This document shows, piece by piece, positions 9,098 through 17,100 of a stretch of 64,000 nucleotides of DNA. The notes beneath the pieces are model-generated. The model searched no databases, had not been told where the DNA came from, and saw only the letters and a program-made list of their open reading frames with translations. Positions within the stretch are counted from its first letter, which is position 1, and each line of letters opens with the position of its first letter. Origin of the DNA: Curtobacterium flaccumfaciens pv. betae (lineage in GTDB: Bacteria > Actinomycetota > Actinomycetes > Actinomycetales > Microbacteriaceae); the NCBI RefSeq assembly GCF_026241855.1, contig NZ_JAPJDC010000001.1, positions 2,356,001 to 2,420,000 on the forward strand, given 5' to 3'. The position numbers were made by a program, and so were the translations under genes.

Positions 9098-10344
9098 CGA
9101 CCGACACCGCCACGCGGACGAGCACCGGGCCGACTCCTGCTCCGGCTCCGGCTCCGACCGAGGGACGCCGGTTCCGCGTCGGGTTCTGGGTCGCCATCGT
9201 CCTGGTCGGCGTCCTGCTCGCCGCCCTGACTGCCCTCGTGCAGGGCACCGACCCGGACGCACCGCGCGCGCTCGACCCGACCTCGACGACGGCGAGTGGT
9301 TCGGCCGCCCTGGTCCGGGTGCTCGAGCAGCGGGGCACCGCGGTCTCCGTCACCGACACCGTCGACGGCGTCAGTGGGATCGACGGCGGCACGGTGTTCA
9401 TCGACGACGCCGACGGTGCGCTCGACCCCGACGTCGCGGAACGGATCGCCCGCACGGCGCGGCACGTCGTGGTCGTCGGCACGAGCGGCGCCGGGCTCGA
9501 GGCACTGCTCGGGCTCCCGGTCGACCCGGCCGTCCAGGTCGACGGAGACGCCACCGTCTCGACGGCCTCGTGCGGGATCCCGGCGGCGGCCTCGGCTGCC
9601 CGGGTCACCACCGCCGGCTCCGGGTACGCCGTGGACGACGACGACGACGCAGAACGGTGCGCGCCGACCGGCGACGGCGGCTCGCGCGTCTGGGGACTCG
9701 TGCGCACCGCGACGCCGGGCGGCGACGTCACCCTGCTCGGCACGACCTCGGCGTTCCGGAACGACACGATCGCCACCGCCGGGAACGCCGCGCTCGCCCT
9801 CGGGCTGCTCGGCGCCGAGGAGCGACTCGTCTGGTACACCCCGGCGGTCGGCACCCCCGACGCCGCCCCGACCCTCGGCGAGCTCGCCCCGCCGTGGGTC
9901 CCGAGTGCCCTCGCACTGCTCGCCCTCGTCGCCGTCGCAGCCGGTGTCTGGCGGGGCCGACGGCTCGGCCCGCTCGTCGTCGAGCGGTTGCCCGTCGTCG
10001 TCCGTGCTGCCGAGACCACCGAGGGGCGTGCCCGGATGTACGCCCGCACCCGTGACCGCACCCACGCCCTCGACACCCTGCGCGTCGCCGCCGTCCGCCG
10101 CATCGGCCGGATGCTCGGACTCCCCCGTTCGGCCCACGTCGACGAGGTCGTCCGGGCCGCGGCCCAGGCCACCGGCATCCCGCACACCCGTGTCGGTGCC
10201 GTGCTCGTCGGCGGGACCACCGCCGACGACCGTGCGCTCGTCGACGGCACCGCGGCGCTCGACGACCTCGAACGCGCCGTGCGCCGGGCGACCTCCGGCG
10301 ACCGACCGACCTCTGACCCCGACCGACCAGGAGCACGACCGTGA
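9094..10344 (+). CDS. DUF4350 domain membrane protein
   Basis: A 416-residue protein with membrane segments near residues 28-48 and 270-288. The region between them (about 60-260) is extracytoplasmic and matches DUF4350, with DPTSTTASGSAALVRVLEQRG at its start; this domain has a fold related to class I glutamine amidotransferase-like sensors but no catalytic set is evident. A cytosolic tail of about 120 residues follows. The ATG overlaps the DUF4129 stop (ATGA), and the stop overlaps the MoxR GTG. It corresponds by position to M. tuberculosis Rv3691. Confidence 0.88.
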   Translation: MTTDTATRTSTGPTPAPAPAPTEGRRFRVGFWVAIVLVGVLLAALTALVQGTDPDAPRALDPTSTTASGSAALVRVLEQRGTAVSVTDTVDGVSGIDGGTVFIDDADGALDPDVAERIARTARHVVVVGTSGAGLEALLGLPVDPAVQVDGDATVSTASCGIPAAASAARVTTAGSGYAVDDDDDAERCAPTGDGGSRVWGLVRTATPGGDVTLLGTTSAFRNDTIATAGNAALALGLLGAEERLVWYTPAVGTPDAAPTLGELAPPWVPSALALLALVAVAAGVWRGRRLGPLVVERLPVVVRAAETTEGRARMYARTRDRTHALDTLRVAAVRRIGRMLGLPRSAHVDEVVRAAAQATGIPHTRVGAVLVGGTTADDRALVDGTAALDDLERAVRRATSGDRPTSDPDRPGARP

Positions 10345-11357
10345 CCGACCTGCCCCCTGCCACCACCGAGCACACCGCGCCGGAGCACGACCCCACGACC
10401 GCGGCCGTCTCCGACCTGCGCGACGCGTTCGGCCGGGTCCGCACCGAGGTCGCGAAGGCCGTCGTCGGCCAGGAGGGCGCGGTCTCCGGCATGATCGTCG
10501 GACTCCTCGCGCAGGGGCACGTGCTGCTCGAGGGCGTCCCCGGTGTCGCGAAGACCCTGCTCGTCCGCAGCCTCGCCGCCGCGATGACGCTCGACACGAA
10601 GCGCATCCAGTTCACGCCGGACCTGATGCCCGGCGACGTCACCGGGTCGCTCGTCTACGACGCCTCGACCGGCACGTTCCCGTTCCGCGAGGGCCCCGTC
10701 TTCACGAACGTCCTGCTCGCCGACGAGGTCAACCGCACGCCGCCGAAGACCCAGTCGGCGCTGCTCGAGGCGATGGAGGAACGCCAGGTGAGCGTCGACG
10801 GTGACGCCCGTGCGTTGCCGGACCCCTTCTTCGTCGCCGCGACGATGAACCCGATCGAGTTCGAGGGCACGTACACGCTGCCCGAGGCGCAGCTCGACCG
10901 GTTCCTGATGAAGCTGACCCTCGACATCCCGCCGCGCGACGTCGAGTGGCAGGTGCTCCGGCGTCACGCCGACGGCTTCGTGCCGCGCGACGTCCGGTCG
11001 GCCGGCATCACCCCGGTGGTCGGCGTCGACGAAGTGGTCCGTGCGCAGCGTGCCGTGCGCGCCGTCGGTGCCCGCGACGACGTGCTCGCGTACATCGTCG
11101 ACCTCGCCCGGGCCACCCGGCAGGCACCGTCCGTCCGTGTCGGTGTCAGCCCCCGCGGTGCGACGGCACTGCTCGCGGCCGCCAAGGCCTGGGCCTGGCT
11201 CACCGGCTACGACGCGATCACCCCGGACCACGTGCAGGCCATGACCCTGCCGGTCTGGCGGCACCGCCTGCGGGTCGCCGCCGACGCCGAGCTCGAGGGC
11301 GTCGGCGCCGACGGCGTGCTCCAGCAGGTGCTCGAGCAGGTGCGGGTGCCGATCTAG
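10341..11357 (+). CDS. MoxR-family AAA+ ATPase
   Basis: A 338-residue cytosolic AAA+ ATPase of the MoxR family, proposed to act as a chaperone in assembling or activating membrane or von Willebrand-type protein complexes. Walker A is GVPGVAKT (65-72), the form typical of MoxR; Walker B is LLADEVNR (125-132); sensor 1 is ATMNP (167-171); the pore-type segment GTYTLPEAQLDRF follows. The GTG start is set by a 4-base overlap with the DUF4350 stop. Its partner is the following DUF58 protein, whose GTG shares a base with the MoxR stop. Position matches Rv3692 (moxR2). Confidence 0.95.
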   Translation: MTDLPPATTEHTAPEHDPTTAAVSDLRDAFGRVRTEVAKAVVGQEGAVSGMIVGLLAQGHVLLEGVPGVAKTLLVRSLAAAMTLDTKRIQFTPDLMPGDVTGSLVYDASTGTFPFREGPVFTNVLLADEVNRTPPKTQSALLEAMEERQVSVDGDARALPDPFFVAATMNPIEFEGTYTLPEAQLDRFLMKLTLDIPPRDVEWQVLRRHADGFVPRDVRSAGITPVVGVDEVVRAQRAVRAVGARDDVLAYIVDLARATRQAPSVRVGVSPRGATALLAAAKAWAWLTGYDAITPDHVQAMTLPVWRHRLRVAADAELEGVGADGVLQQVLEQVRVPI

Positions 11358-12709
11358 TGGCGGTCTCCGGCCGGTTCGTCGCGCTCCTCGCCGTCGCCCT
11401 CGTGCCCACCGTGCTGCTCGGCAGCGGGTGGGCCGGTCTGGCGTGGGTCGGGGTGGTGCTCCTCGCCGCGGCCCTCGACGTCGTGCTCGCCGCCGACCTG
11501 CGACGGGTCCGGGTGGAGCGGCGGATGCCCCGGCTCGCCCGACGCGACAGCACCGCGGACGGCACCCTCGTGCTCGCCAACGACGGCTCCCGAACGGTCC
11601 GCGGTGTGGTCCGCGACATGTGGGAGCCGTCGGCCGGCCACCGTCCCCGTCGGATCCGGATGACGGTCCCCGCCGGGGAACGACGGACGGCCCGGATGCG
11701 CTTCACACCGTTCCGTCGTGGTCGACGCCGCACCACCGGGGTCGCGGTGCGGTCCTTCGGTCCCCTGGGCCTCGCCGCACGGCAGCGGGTCGTCGCGGCA
11801 CCGGGCGAACTCGTCGTGACGCCGCCGTTCCGCTCCCGACGGCACCTGCCGTCACGGTTGGCACGGCTCCGCGAGCTCGACGGCGAGACCACGCTGCAGC
11901 TCCGCGGGCACGGCACCGAGTTCGACTCGCTGCGCGACTACGTGCGCGGCGACGACGTGCGGTCGATCGACTGGCGCGCCACCGCGCGGCGGCAGGACCT
12001 CGTCGTCCGCACCTGGCGGCCGGAACGCGACCGGCGCGTCGTCGTCGTGGTCGACGCCGGCCGGGCGGGTGCCGGCCGGGTCGCCGACGAACCCCGGCTC
12101 GACACGTTCATCGAGTCGGCACTGCTCCTCGGCGCCCTCGCGGCAGCCGCCGGTGACCGCGTCGACCTGGTGGTGCTCGACGACACGGCGCACGACCGGG
12201 TGCACGGCGCCACCCGCACCGACGTCGTGCAGCGCTTCGGCGAGGCGCTCGCGATGGCCGAACCCGGGCTCGCTGCGACCGACTGGGCATCCGTGCCCGC
12301 GCTCGTCGACTCGATCACGACCTCGCGCGCCCTGGTCGTGCTCGCCTCGAGCCTCGACTCCGTCGGTGCCTCGGGCGACCTGCTCGCCGTGCTCCCCCGG
12401 CTGTCCCGACGGCACGCGGTCGTCGTGACGAGCATCGAGGACCCGGCCGTCCAGCAGATGGCACGCGGCGGGGTGGACCCGAACACAGCGATCCGAACCG
12501 CGCGGGGCGGACGGGTGCCGGGCCTCCCGACCGGCGCGGAGCGCGACGTCTACCGACGCGCCGCCGCCGAACGCAGCCTGCTCGACGCGGACGGTGCGGC
12601 GGACGTCGCACGGCGCTCCGGCGCCGAGGTCGTGCGCGGCGCACCGGCGGACGTCCCGCCGCTCGTCGCGGACGCGTACATCCGCGCGAAGGCCACCGGC
12701 CGGCTCTGA
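11357..12709 (+). CDS. DUF58 domain protein (MoxR partner)
   Basis: A 450-residue protein with two N-terminal membrane segments (about 5-45) and a cytosolic part carrying the DUF58 signature DYVRGDDVRSIDWRATAR near residues 195-215, followed by a vWA-like region (VVVVVDAGR). DUF58 proteins are the usual partners of MoxR ATPases. The GTG at 11357 overlaps the MoxR TAG by one base (TAGTG), which fixes the start. It is the last gene of the operon; the stop lies 13 bases from the end of the convergent SpoIIM-family gene. Position matches Rv3693. Confidence 0.93.
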   Translation: MAVSGRFVALLAVALVPTVLLGSGWAGLAWVGVVLLAAALDVVLAADLRRVRVERRMPRLARRDSTADGTLVLANDGSRTVRGVVRDMWEPSAGHRPRRIRMTVPAGERRTARMRFTPFRRGRRRTTGVAVRSFGPLGLAARQRVVAAPGELVVTPPFRSRRHLPSRLARLRELDGETTLQLRGHGTEFDSLRDYVRGDDVRSIDWRATARRQDLVVRTWRPERDRRVVVVVDAGRAGAGRVADEPRLDTFIESALLLGALAAAAGDRVDLVVLDDTAHDRVHGATRTDVVQRFGEALAMAEPGLAATDWASVPALVDSITTSRALVVLASSLDSVGASGDLLAVLPRLSRRHAVVVTSIEDPAVQQMARGGVDPNTAIRTARGGRVPGLPTGAERDVYRRAAAERSLLDADGAADVARRSGAEVVRGAPADVPPLVADAYIRAKATGRL

Positions 12710-12722
12710 ACCGGGACGGGCG

Positions 12723-13721
12723 CTAGCCGGCCACCAGGGCGGTGGAGCCGCGCTCGAACTCCTCGAGGTCGCCGCGCTCCCCCGCTCGGTACGCGCGGCC
12801 GCCGAGCACCCACTGGTAGGCGAGCACCGCGACCAGGGCGAGGGTACCGATGCCGATCTTGATCGGCCACGGCCAGTCCTGCCGCGTCACCACGCCCTCG
12901 ACGATGCCGGACAGCAGCAGGGTCAGGGTCAGGCCGATCGCGATGGTGATGAGCGCACGGCCGTCCTCGGCGAGGGCCTGGGCGCGGGTGCGTCCGGACC
13001 CCGGCGCCACCCACGACCAGAAGATCATCAGCCCCGCGCCGCCGGCGAGGAACACCGAGTAGAGCTCGAGCTGCCCGTGCGGGGAGATGTAGAGGAAGAA
13101 GTCGGCCAGGCGCCCCTGGGAGTGCATGATCGCCGCGGAGACCCCGAGGCTGACGGCGTTCTGCATGATCGAGAACGGCACGAAGACACCGGTGATGCCG
13201 AACGCCACCATCGTCGCGGCGATGTAGGCGTTGTTCGTCCAGACCTGCGCGGTGAAGGCCCCGAGGCCACGGTCGGAGTAGTAGTCGACGAAGTCCTGCG
13301 TGGCGTACCGGCGCAGGGCCTCGTCGCTGCCGAACGTCGCCGTCGCACCGGGGGTGGTGGTGATCCAGACGGCGACGATCGCCGCGATCGCCACCGTCGC
13401 GAGCGCGACCCAGATGGTCACCCAGCGGATCCGGTAGAGCGCCGCAGGCAGCTGCCGCGTGAAGAACAGGGCGACGGCGGTCAGCGGGTCGACGGGGGTC
13501 CCCGTGAACCGCAGGCGGGCGCGGAACAGCGTCAGCGAGAGCCGGTCGCCGGCCACGGTGCGCGGTGCGGCGCCCCGGATGCGGGCGAGGTCGGTCGCGG
13601 CCTCCTGGTAGCCGGCGACGAGCCGGTCGACGTCCGCACCGGACCGGTGCCGGGCACGTGCCAGACGGTCGAGCTCCTGCCACCGGTCACGGTGCACCTC
13701 GGTGTAGGCATCCAGGTCCAC
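12723..13721 (-). CDS. SpoIIM-family integral membrane protein
   Basis: A 332-residue stage II sporulation protein M-like membrane protein. A charged N-terminal region (1-85) is followed by about six membrane segments. The conserved loop TNNAYIAATMVAFGITGVF and YISPHGQLELYSVFLAGGAG are typical of this family, which in non-sporulating actinobacteria is found beside MoxR/DUF58 and RDD genes. The GTG at 13721 is chosen because GAGGGGGAA lies directly upstream. It faces the RDD gene across a 42-base divergent gap. Function outside sporulation is unknown. Confidence 0.9.
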   Translation of the reverse strand: MDLDAYTEVHRDRWQELDRLARARHRSGADVDRLVAGYQEAATDLARIRGAAPRTVAGDRLSLTLFRARLRFTGTPVDPLTAVALFFTRQLPAALYRIRWVTIWVALATVAIAAIVAVWITTTPGATATFGSDEALRRYATQDFVDYYSDRGLGAFTAQVWTNNAYIAATMVAFGITGVFVPFSIMQNAVSLGVSAAIMHSQGRLADFFLYISPHGQLELYSVFLAGGAGLMIFWSWVAPGSGRTRAQALAEDGRALITIAIGLTLTLLLSGIVEGVVTRQDWPWPIKIGIGTLALVAVLAYQWVLGGRAYRAGERGDLEEFERGSTALVAG

Positions 13722-13751
13722 GTGTTCCCCCTCAGGTCGCGCGATCTCCGA

Positions 13752-13763
13752 CAGAATGATCCC
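13752..13763 (+). promoter_or_regulatory. Leaderless-type -10 for the RDD gene
   Basis: CAGAAT (13752-13757) is followed by 6 bases and then the ATG at 13764. No Shine-Dalgarno sequence is present. Transcription would start at or next to the A of the start codon. Confidence 0.45.
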
Positions 13764-14633
13764 ATGCCGAAGCCCCGCACGCCGCGTGACCTCGCCGACG
13801 CCCGGTTCTCGCGCGACCTCGACGAGACCGCCGACGAGCTGGTGGTGGGCGAGGGCGTCGCGCTCGACGTCCAACCCGCCGGACTCGTGCTGCGGCTCGC
13901 GGCCGCGCTGCTGGACGGCCTGTGCGTCCTCGTCCTGTTCGTGCTCGCGCTGTTCGGTGTCTCGCGGCTCTGGCCCAGCGGCATCGACCCGGCCTGGGGC
14001 GCAGCGCTCGGCATCGTGCTGCTCGTCGTCGTGCTGGTGCTGGTCCCCGCGGCGGTCGAGACGGTGACGAAGGGACGGAGCGTCGGACGGTTCGCCACCG
14101 GCACCCGGGTGGTCCGGCTCGACGGCGGCGCGATCGGGTTCCGGCACGCCTTCACCCGGGCGCTCGTCGGCCTGTTCGAGCTCTGGATGACGTTCGGCTC
14201 GGTCGCCCTGCTCGTCGCGCTGTTCGGCAGTCGGCCCCGGCGCCTCGGCGACCTGCTCGCGGGCACGATCGTGCAGCACGAGCGCCTGCCGAAGCAGCGG
14301 GACCCCGAGGTGCTGCTGCCCCCGGAGCTGACGGCGTGGGCCGTCGTCGCGGACGTCTCGGCGCTGCCGCAGCGGCTGGAGAACCGCCTGGGGGCGTTCT
14401 TCCGCGGGGCTGCTCTGATGCGCCCCGAACTGCGCGAGGCCGCGGCGCAGACCCTGGCGGCCGAGGTGTCCGCGTTCGCGCACCCCGTGCCGCCCGTCCC
14501 GCCCGAGGTCTTCCTGGCCGGGGTCGTCGTGCTGCGGCGCCGACGGGACGTCCGGGCGCTGGGTGCCCGCGCCGAACTGCTCACCGCCGCGGGTGCGACG
14601 GCGGCGGCGCCCCCGCCCGGCTTCCCGCGCTGA
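13764..14633 (+). CDS. RDD family membrane protein
   Basis: A 289-residue protein with an RDD domain (about 40-170). It has three to four membrane segments, begins GLVLRLAAALLDGLCVLVLF with the conserved R and D, and contains the TVTKGRSVGRFATGTRVVR loop. A soluble C-terminal extension of about 120 residues (LPPELTAWAVVADVSALPQR onward) is also present in the actinobacterial members next to SpoIIM/MoxR genes. The ATG at 13764 follows a -10-like CAGAAT by 6 bases. It ends 120 bases before the convergent ahcY stop. Function unknown; position matches Rv3695. Confidence 0.9.
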   Translation: MPKPRTPRDLADARFSRDLDETADELVVGEGVALDVQPAGLVLRLAAALLDGLCVLVLFVLALFGVSRLWPSGIDPAWGAALGIVLLVVVLVLVPAAVETVTKGRSVGRFATGTRVVRLDGGAIGFRHAFTRALVGLFELWMTFGSVALLVALFGSRPRRLGDLLAGTIVQHERLPKQRDPEVLLPPELTAWAVVADVSALPQRLENRLGAFFRGAALMRPELREAAAQTLAAEVSAFAHPVPPVPPEVFLAGVVVLRRRRDVRALGARAELLTAAGATAAAPPPGFPR

Positions 14634-14661
14634 CGCGCCGCGCCGCGCGCCGCGCGCTGCT

Positions 14662-14733
14662 CGCAAAACACCGGTGTTCGCGCGCTGAACACCCGCGCGC
14701 AGGGGTTCAACGTGCGAACACCGGTGTCTTGCG
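14662..14733. terminator. Nested 72-base palindrome between convergent genes
   Basis: Two 22-base arms (14662-14683 and 14712-14733) are inverted copies with 20 matches. Each arm itself contains the palindrome ACACCGGTGT. Between them TGAAC (14686-14690) pairs with GTTCA (14705-14709). The whole region can fold as a two-stage hairpin or cruciform. It lies between the ends of the RDD gene and ahcY, so a bidirectional terminator is the simplest reading. A protein-binding role is not excluded. Confidence 0.6.
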
Positions 14734-14753
14734 GAAGCGCAAGAACGCAGCGC

Positions 14754-16232
14754 TCAGTAGCGGTAGTGGTCCGGCTTGAAGGGACCCTCGACGGGGACAC
14801 CGATGTACGCCGCCTGCTCCGGACGCAGCGACGTCAGCTGCACCCCGAGGGCGTCGAGGTGCAGGCGCGCGACCTTCTCGTCCAGGTGCTTCGGCAGCAC
14901 GTACACGCCGGTCGGGTACTCCTCGCGCCGGGTGTGCAGTTCGATCTGCGCGAGCACCTGGTTCGTGAACGAGTTGCTCATCACGAACGACGGGTGCCCG
15001 GTCGCGTTGCCGAGGTTCATGAGCCGGCCCTCGGACAGCACCAGGATCGACCGCCCGGTCGGCAGCCGCCACTCGTGCACCTGCGGCTTGATCTCGACCT
15101 TCGAGACGCCGGGGAGCGCCTCGAGCCCGGCCATGTCGATCTCGTTGTCGAAGTGCCCCACGTTCGCCACGATCGCCAGGTGCTTCAGCCCGAGCATCTC
15201 GTCGACCCCGACGACGCCCAGGTTGCCGGTGCACGTGATGACCATGTCGACGGTGTCGACGACGTCCGCCAGGCGCGCGACCTGGTAGCCGTCCATCGCC
15301 GCCTGCAGCGCGCAGATCGGGTCGACCTCGCTGACGATGACACGGGCACCCTGCCCGCGGAGCGCCTCGGCCGCCCCCTTGCCGACGTCGCCGTAGCCGA
15401 CGACGAAGGCGACCTTGCCGCCGATGAGCACGTCGGTGGCGCGGTTCAGGCCGTCGGGCAGCGAGTGCCGGATGCCGTACTTGTTGTCGAACTTCGACTT
15501 CGTGACGGAGTCGTTGACGTTGATCGCCGGGAACTTCAGCTCGCCGTTCCGGAACAGCTCGTACAGACGGTGCACGCCCGTGGTGGTCTCCTCGGTGACG
15601 CCCTGGATGTCGGCCGCGATGCGGGTCCAGCGGTCCGACGACGTCTCGAGTGACCGCGCGACGGTGCCGAGCACGATCTTCCACTCGGTGCTCGCGTCCG
15701 GCTCGGCGACCGGAGCGGCGCCGGCCGCCTCGGCGTCGGCACCGGTGTGCACGAGCATCGTGGCGTCGCCGCCGTCGTCCAGGATCAGGTTCGGCCCGGT
15801 CCAGTCGGCGCCGGCCGCGGTGGCCTCGTCGCTCCAGTCGAAGATGCGGCTGGTGCACCACCAGTACTCCTCGAGCGTCTCGCCCTTCCACGCGAACACC
15901 GGGACACCGGCGGGGGCGTCCGGGGTACCGGTGGGTCCGACGGCGACGGCGGCGGCGGCCTCGTCCTGGGTGGAGAAGATGTTGCAGCTGGCCCAGCGCA
16001 CCTGCGCGCCGAGGGCGACGAGCGTCTCGATGAGCACCGCGGTCTGCACCGTCATGTGCAGGGACCCGGCGATGCGCGCGCCGGCGAGCGGCTGCGACGC
16101 CGCGAACTCGTCACGCAGGGACATCAGGCCCGGCATCTCGTTCTCGGCGAGGCGGATCTGGTGCCGGCCCGCCTCGGCGAGGGACAGGTCGGCGACGCGG
16201 AACGCAGCAGCGGTGCGGGTTTCGGTGGGCAT
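14754..16232 (-). CDS. ahcY: Adenosylhomocysteinase (SAH hydrolase)
   Basis: This cytosolic NAD-dependent enzyme reversibly splits S-adenosylhomocysteine into adenosine and homocysteine, recycling the product of methylation. The 492 residues carry the Rossmann motif [11 protein letters not shown], the substrate-site segment [29 protein letters not shown] with the catalytic lysine region, and the family C-terminus PFKPDHYRY. Length is typical of actinobacterial SahH with its insertion near residues 150-190. The ATG at 16232 lies 6 bases after AAGACT; a GTG two codons earlier is an alternative. By context it equals M. tuberculosis sahH (Rv3248c). Confidence 0.98.
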   Translation of the reverse strand: MPTETRTAAAFRVADLSLAEAGRHQIRLAENEMPGLMSLRDEFAASQPLAGARIAGSLHMTVQTAVLIETLVALGAQVRWASCNIFSTQDEAAAAVAVGPTGTPDAPAGVPVFAWKGETLEEYWWCTSRIFDWSDEATAAGADWTGPNLILDDGGDATMLVHTGADAEAAGAAPVAEPDASTEWKIVLGTVARSLETSSDRWTRIAADIQGVTEETTTGVHRLYELFRNGELKFPAINVNDSVTKSKFDNKYGIRHSLPDGLNRATDVLIGGKVAFVVGYGDVGKGAAEALRGQGARVIVSEVDPICALQAAMDGYQVARLADVVDTVDMVITCTGNLGVVGVDEMLGLKHLAIVANVGHFDNEIDMAGLEALPGVSKVEIKPQVHEWRLPTGRSILVLSEGRLMNLGNATGHPSFVMSNSFTNQVLAQIELHTRREEYPTGVYVLPKHLDEKVARLHLDALGVQLTSLRPEQAAYIGVPVEGPFKPDHYRY

Positions 16233-16244
16233 ACCCACAGTCTT
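16233..16244 (-). promoter_or_regulatory. Leaderless-type -10 for ahcY
   Basis: On the minus strand AAGACT (16244-16239) is followed by 6 bases and the ATG at 16232. There is no Shine-Dalgarno sequence. Confidence 0.4.
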
Positions 16245-16250
16245 CCATGC

Positions 16251-16301
16251 CGGGAGGCGCGGATCACCAGCCGATCCCGGTCACGTCCCACGGGCCTCCC
16301 G
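16251..16301. terminator. Long-loop inverted repeat downstream of the DUF3499 gene
   Basis: CGGGAGGC (16251-16258) and GCCTCCCG (16294-16301) are perfect 8-base arms with a 35-base loop. It contains the GGAGGCGCGG sequence shared with other intergenic hairpins in this window. It lies between the end of the DUF3499 gene and the ahcY promoter. Confidence 0.35.
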
Positions 16302-16335
16302 TCCGACCACCGCGGCACGTCGCGGACGCGAGCCG

Positions 16336-16551
16336 TCAGTCGGCGTCGCGCGGCAGCGGCTCGCGCCGCACCACCTGCCAGCCCCGCGGGACGCGCAGGG
16401 TGGCCGCGTGGCGGGCGCAGAGGTCGTAGCCGTGCGGTTCGACCCGGGTCGACAGCGGACCGACGACCACCATGGAGTCGCCGTAGTCGTACGTCAGGGT
16501 CGACGAAGCGCTGTTGGCACACGCCACCTTGCTGCAGATCCGCACGTCCAT
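16336..16551 (-). CDS. DUF3499 family protein
   Basis: A 71-residue protein of unknown function found in most actinobacteria next to the zincin-like gene below. It has an N-terminal pair C6 and C11 (CSKVAC), the conserved TLTYDYGDSMVVVGPL, and YDLCARHA, so a metal site or redox centre is possible. The ATG at 16551 gives the family N-terminus; a GTG 36 bases upstream would add 12 residues without family support. TAGGCT lies 10 bases before the ATG. It is divergent from the gene at 16611 with only 59 bases between starts. Corresponds by order to Rv3258c. Confidence 0.85.
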   Translation of the reverse strand: MDVRICSKVACANSASSTLTYDYGDSMVVVGPLSTRVEPHGYDLCARHAATLRVPRGWQVVRREPLPRDAD

Positions 16552-16567
16552 CTCGTCAGGGAGCCTA
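16552..16567 (-). promoter_or_regulatory. Near-leaderless -10 for the DUF3499 gene
   Basis: TAGGCT (16567-16562, minus strand) lies 10 bases before the ATG at 16551, leaving a leader of only a few bases. It sits back to back with the plus-strand element at 16599. Confidence 0.4.
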
Positions 16568-16598
16568 GCGGAGCGTCCGGCGCGCACCGGTCCCCGCG

Positions 16599-16610
16599 TA
16601 CGATGTGGGG
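16599..16610 (+). promoter_or_regulatory. Leaderless-type -10 for the zincin-like gene
   Basis: TACGAT (16599-16604) matches TANNNT and is followed by exactly 6 bases and the ATG at 16611. No Shine-Dalgarno sequence is present, which supports this start over the in-frame GTG at 16605. Confidence 0.55.
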
Positions 16611-17051
16611 ATGCGTCGGAAGCCTCGCCTCGTCACCCCGGTCGACCGCGGTCGGGGGCGCTCCCGGCACGGCCGTGGCGGGCGGTCGAGCGTCACCGGA
16701 CCGGAACTCGCCCCGATCATCACCCGCGCCGAGGCGTTCGACCGGATCGTCGGTGACAGCGCGCACTACCTGCTCGGTCTCTGGCCCGAGGAGCTGTCCG
16801 GCGTGGTGTTCCAGGTGGCGGACATGCCGAGCGACACGACGCTGCCGGACGAGATGCCGCGCTGGCGCATCGACCGCGACACCCGCCGCGTGACCATCTT
16901 CCGGATCCCCGTCGAACGGGTGAACCGGAGCCCCGAGAAGGACGACTCGGACCGCCGGATCATCATCGAGACCGCGGTGTTCCGCGCCGTCGGCGAGCTG
17001 ATCGGCAAGGACCCCTGGGACCTGGCACCGGACCGCTACCGCCACTGGTGA
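16611..17051 (+). CDS. Zincin-like metallopeptidase family protein lacking the zinc motif
   Basis: A 146-residue protein in the position of the actinobacterial zincin-like (PF06262-type) family gene that neighbours DUF3499. After a basic N-terminal 30 residues comes ITRAEAFDRIVGDSAHYL and a beta-rich core with VTIFRIPVERVNRSPEKD. Where active relatives have HExxH, this protein has IIIETAVFRAVGELIGKDPWDL, with no histidine ligands. The same helix is degenerate in mycobacterial homologues as I recall them, so the actinobacterial branch is probably non-enzymatic. Start is set by the TACGAT element 6 bases upstream. Ends 48 bases from the convergent DUF5719 stop. Confidence 0.75.
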   Translation: MRRKPRLVTPVDRGRGRSRHGRGGRSSVTGPELAPIITRAEAFDRIVGDSAHYLLGLWPEELSGVVFQVADMPSDTTLPDEMPRWRIDRDTRRVTIFRIPVERVNRSPEKDDSDRRIIIETAVFRAVGELIGKDPWDLAPDRYRHW

Positions 17052-17071
17052 GCCACGGCGGTCCGCCGACG

Positions 17072-17100
17072 ACGTCCGTCGACGCGCGTCCGCCGGACGT
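17072..17100. terminator. Weak inverted repeat between convergent genes
   Basis: ACGTCCG (17072-17078) and CGGACGT (17094-17100) form a 7-base stem with a 15-base loop between the zincin-like gene and the DUF5719 gene. The right arm touches the DUF5719 stop codon. Confidence 0.3.

Noticed and set aside
10536..10557. MoxR Walker A has Ala where many P-loops have Gly (GVPGVAKT)
   Set aside because: GVPGxAKT is the normal form in the MoxR family, so it is not a defect.
2167..11264. Very long open frames antisense to lpqB/mtrB and to the MoxR operon (over 1000 codons)
   Set aside because: Third-position GC above 90 percent removes stops from other frames. Their products are Arg/Ala/Pro-rich without family resemblance, while the opposite frames encode clear families.
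16233..16335. Possible S-adenosylhomocysteine riboswitch before ahcY
   Set aside because: The ATG follows a -10-like element by 6 bases, leaving no leader for a riboswitch, and I do not see a conserved aptamer pattern.
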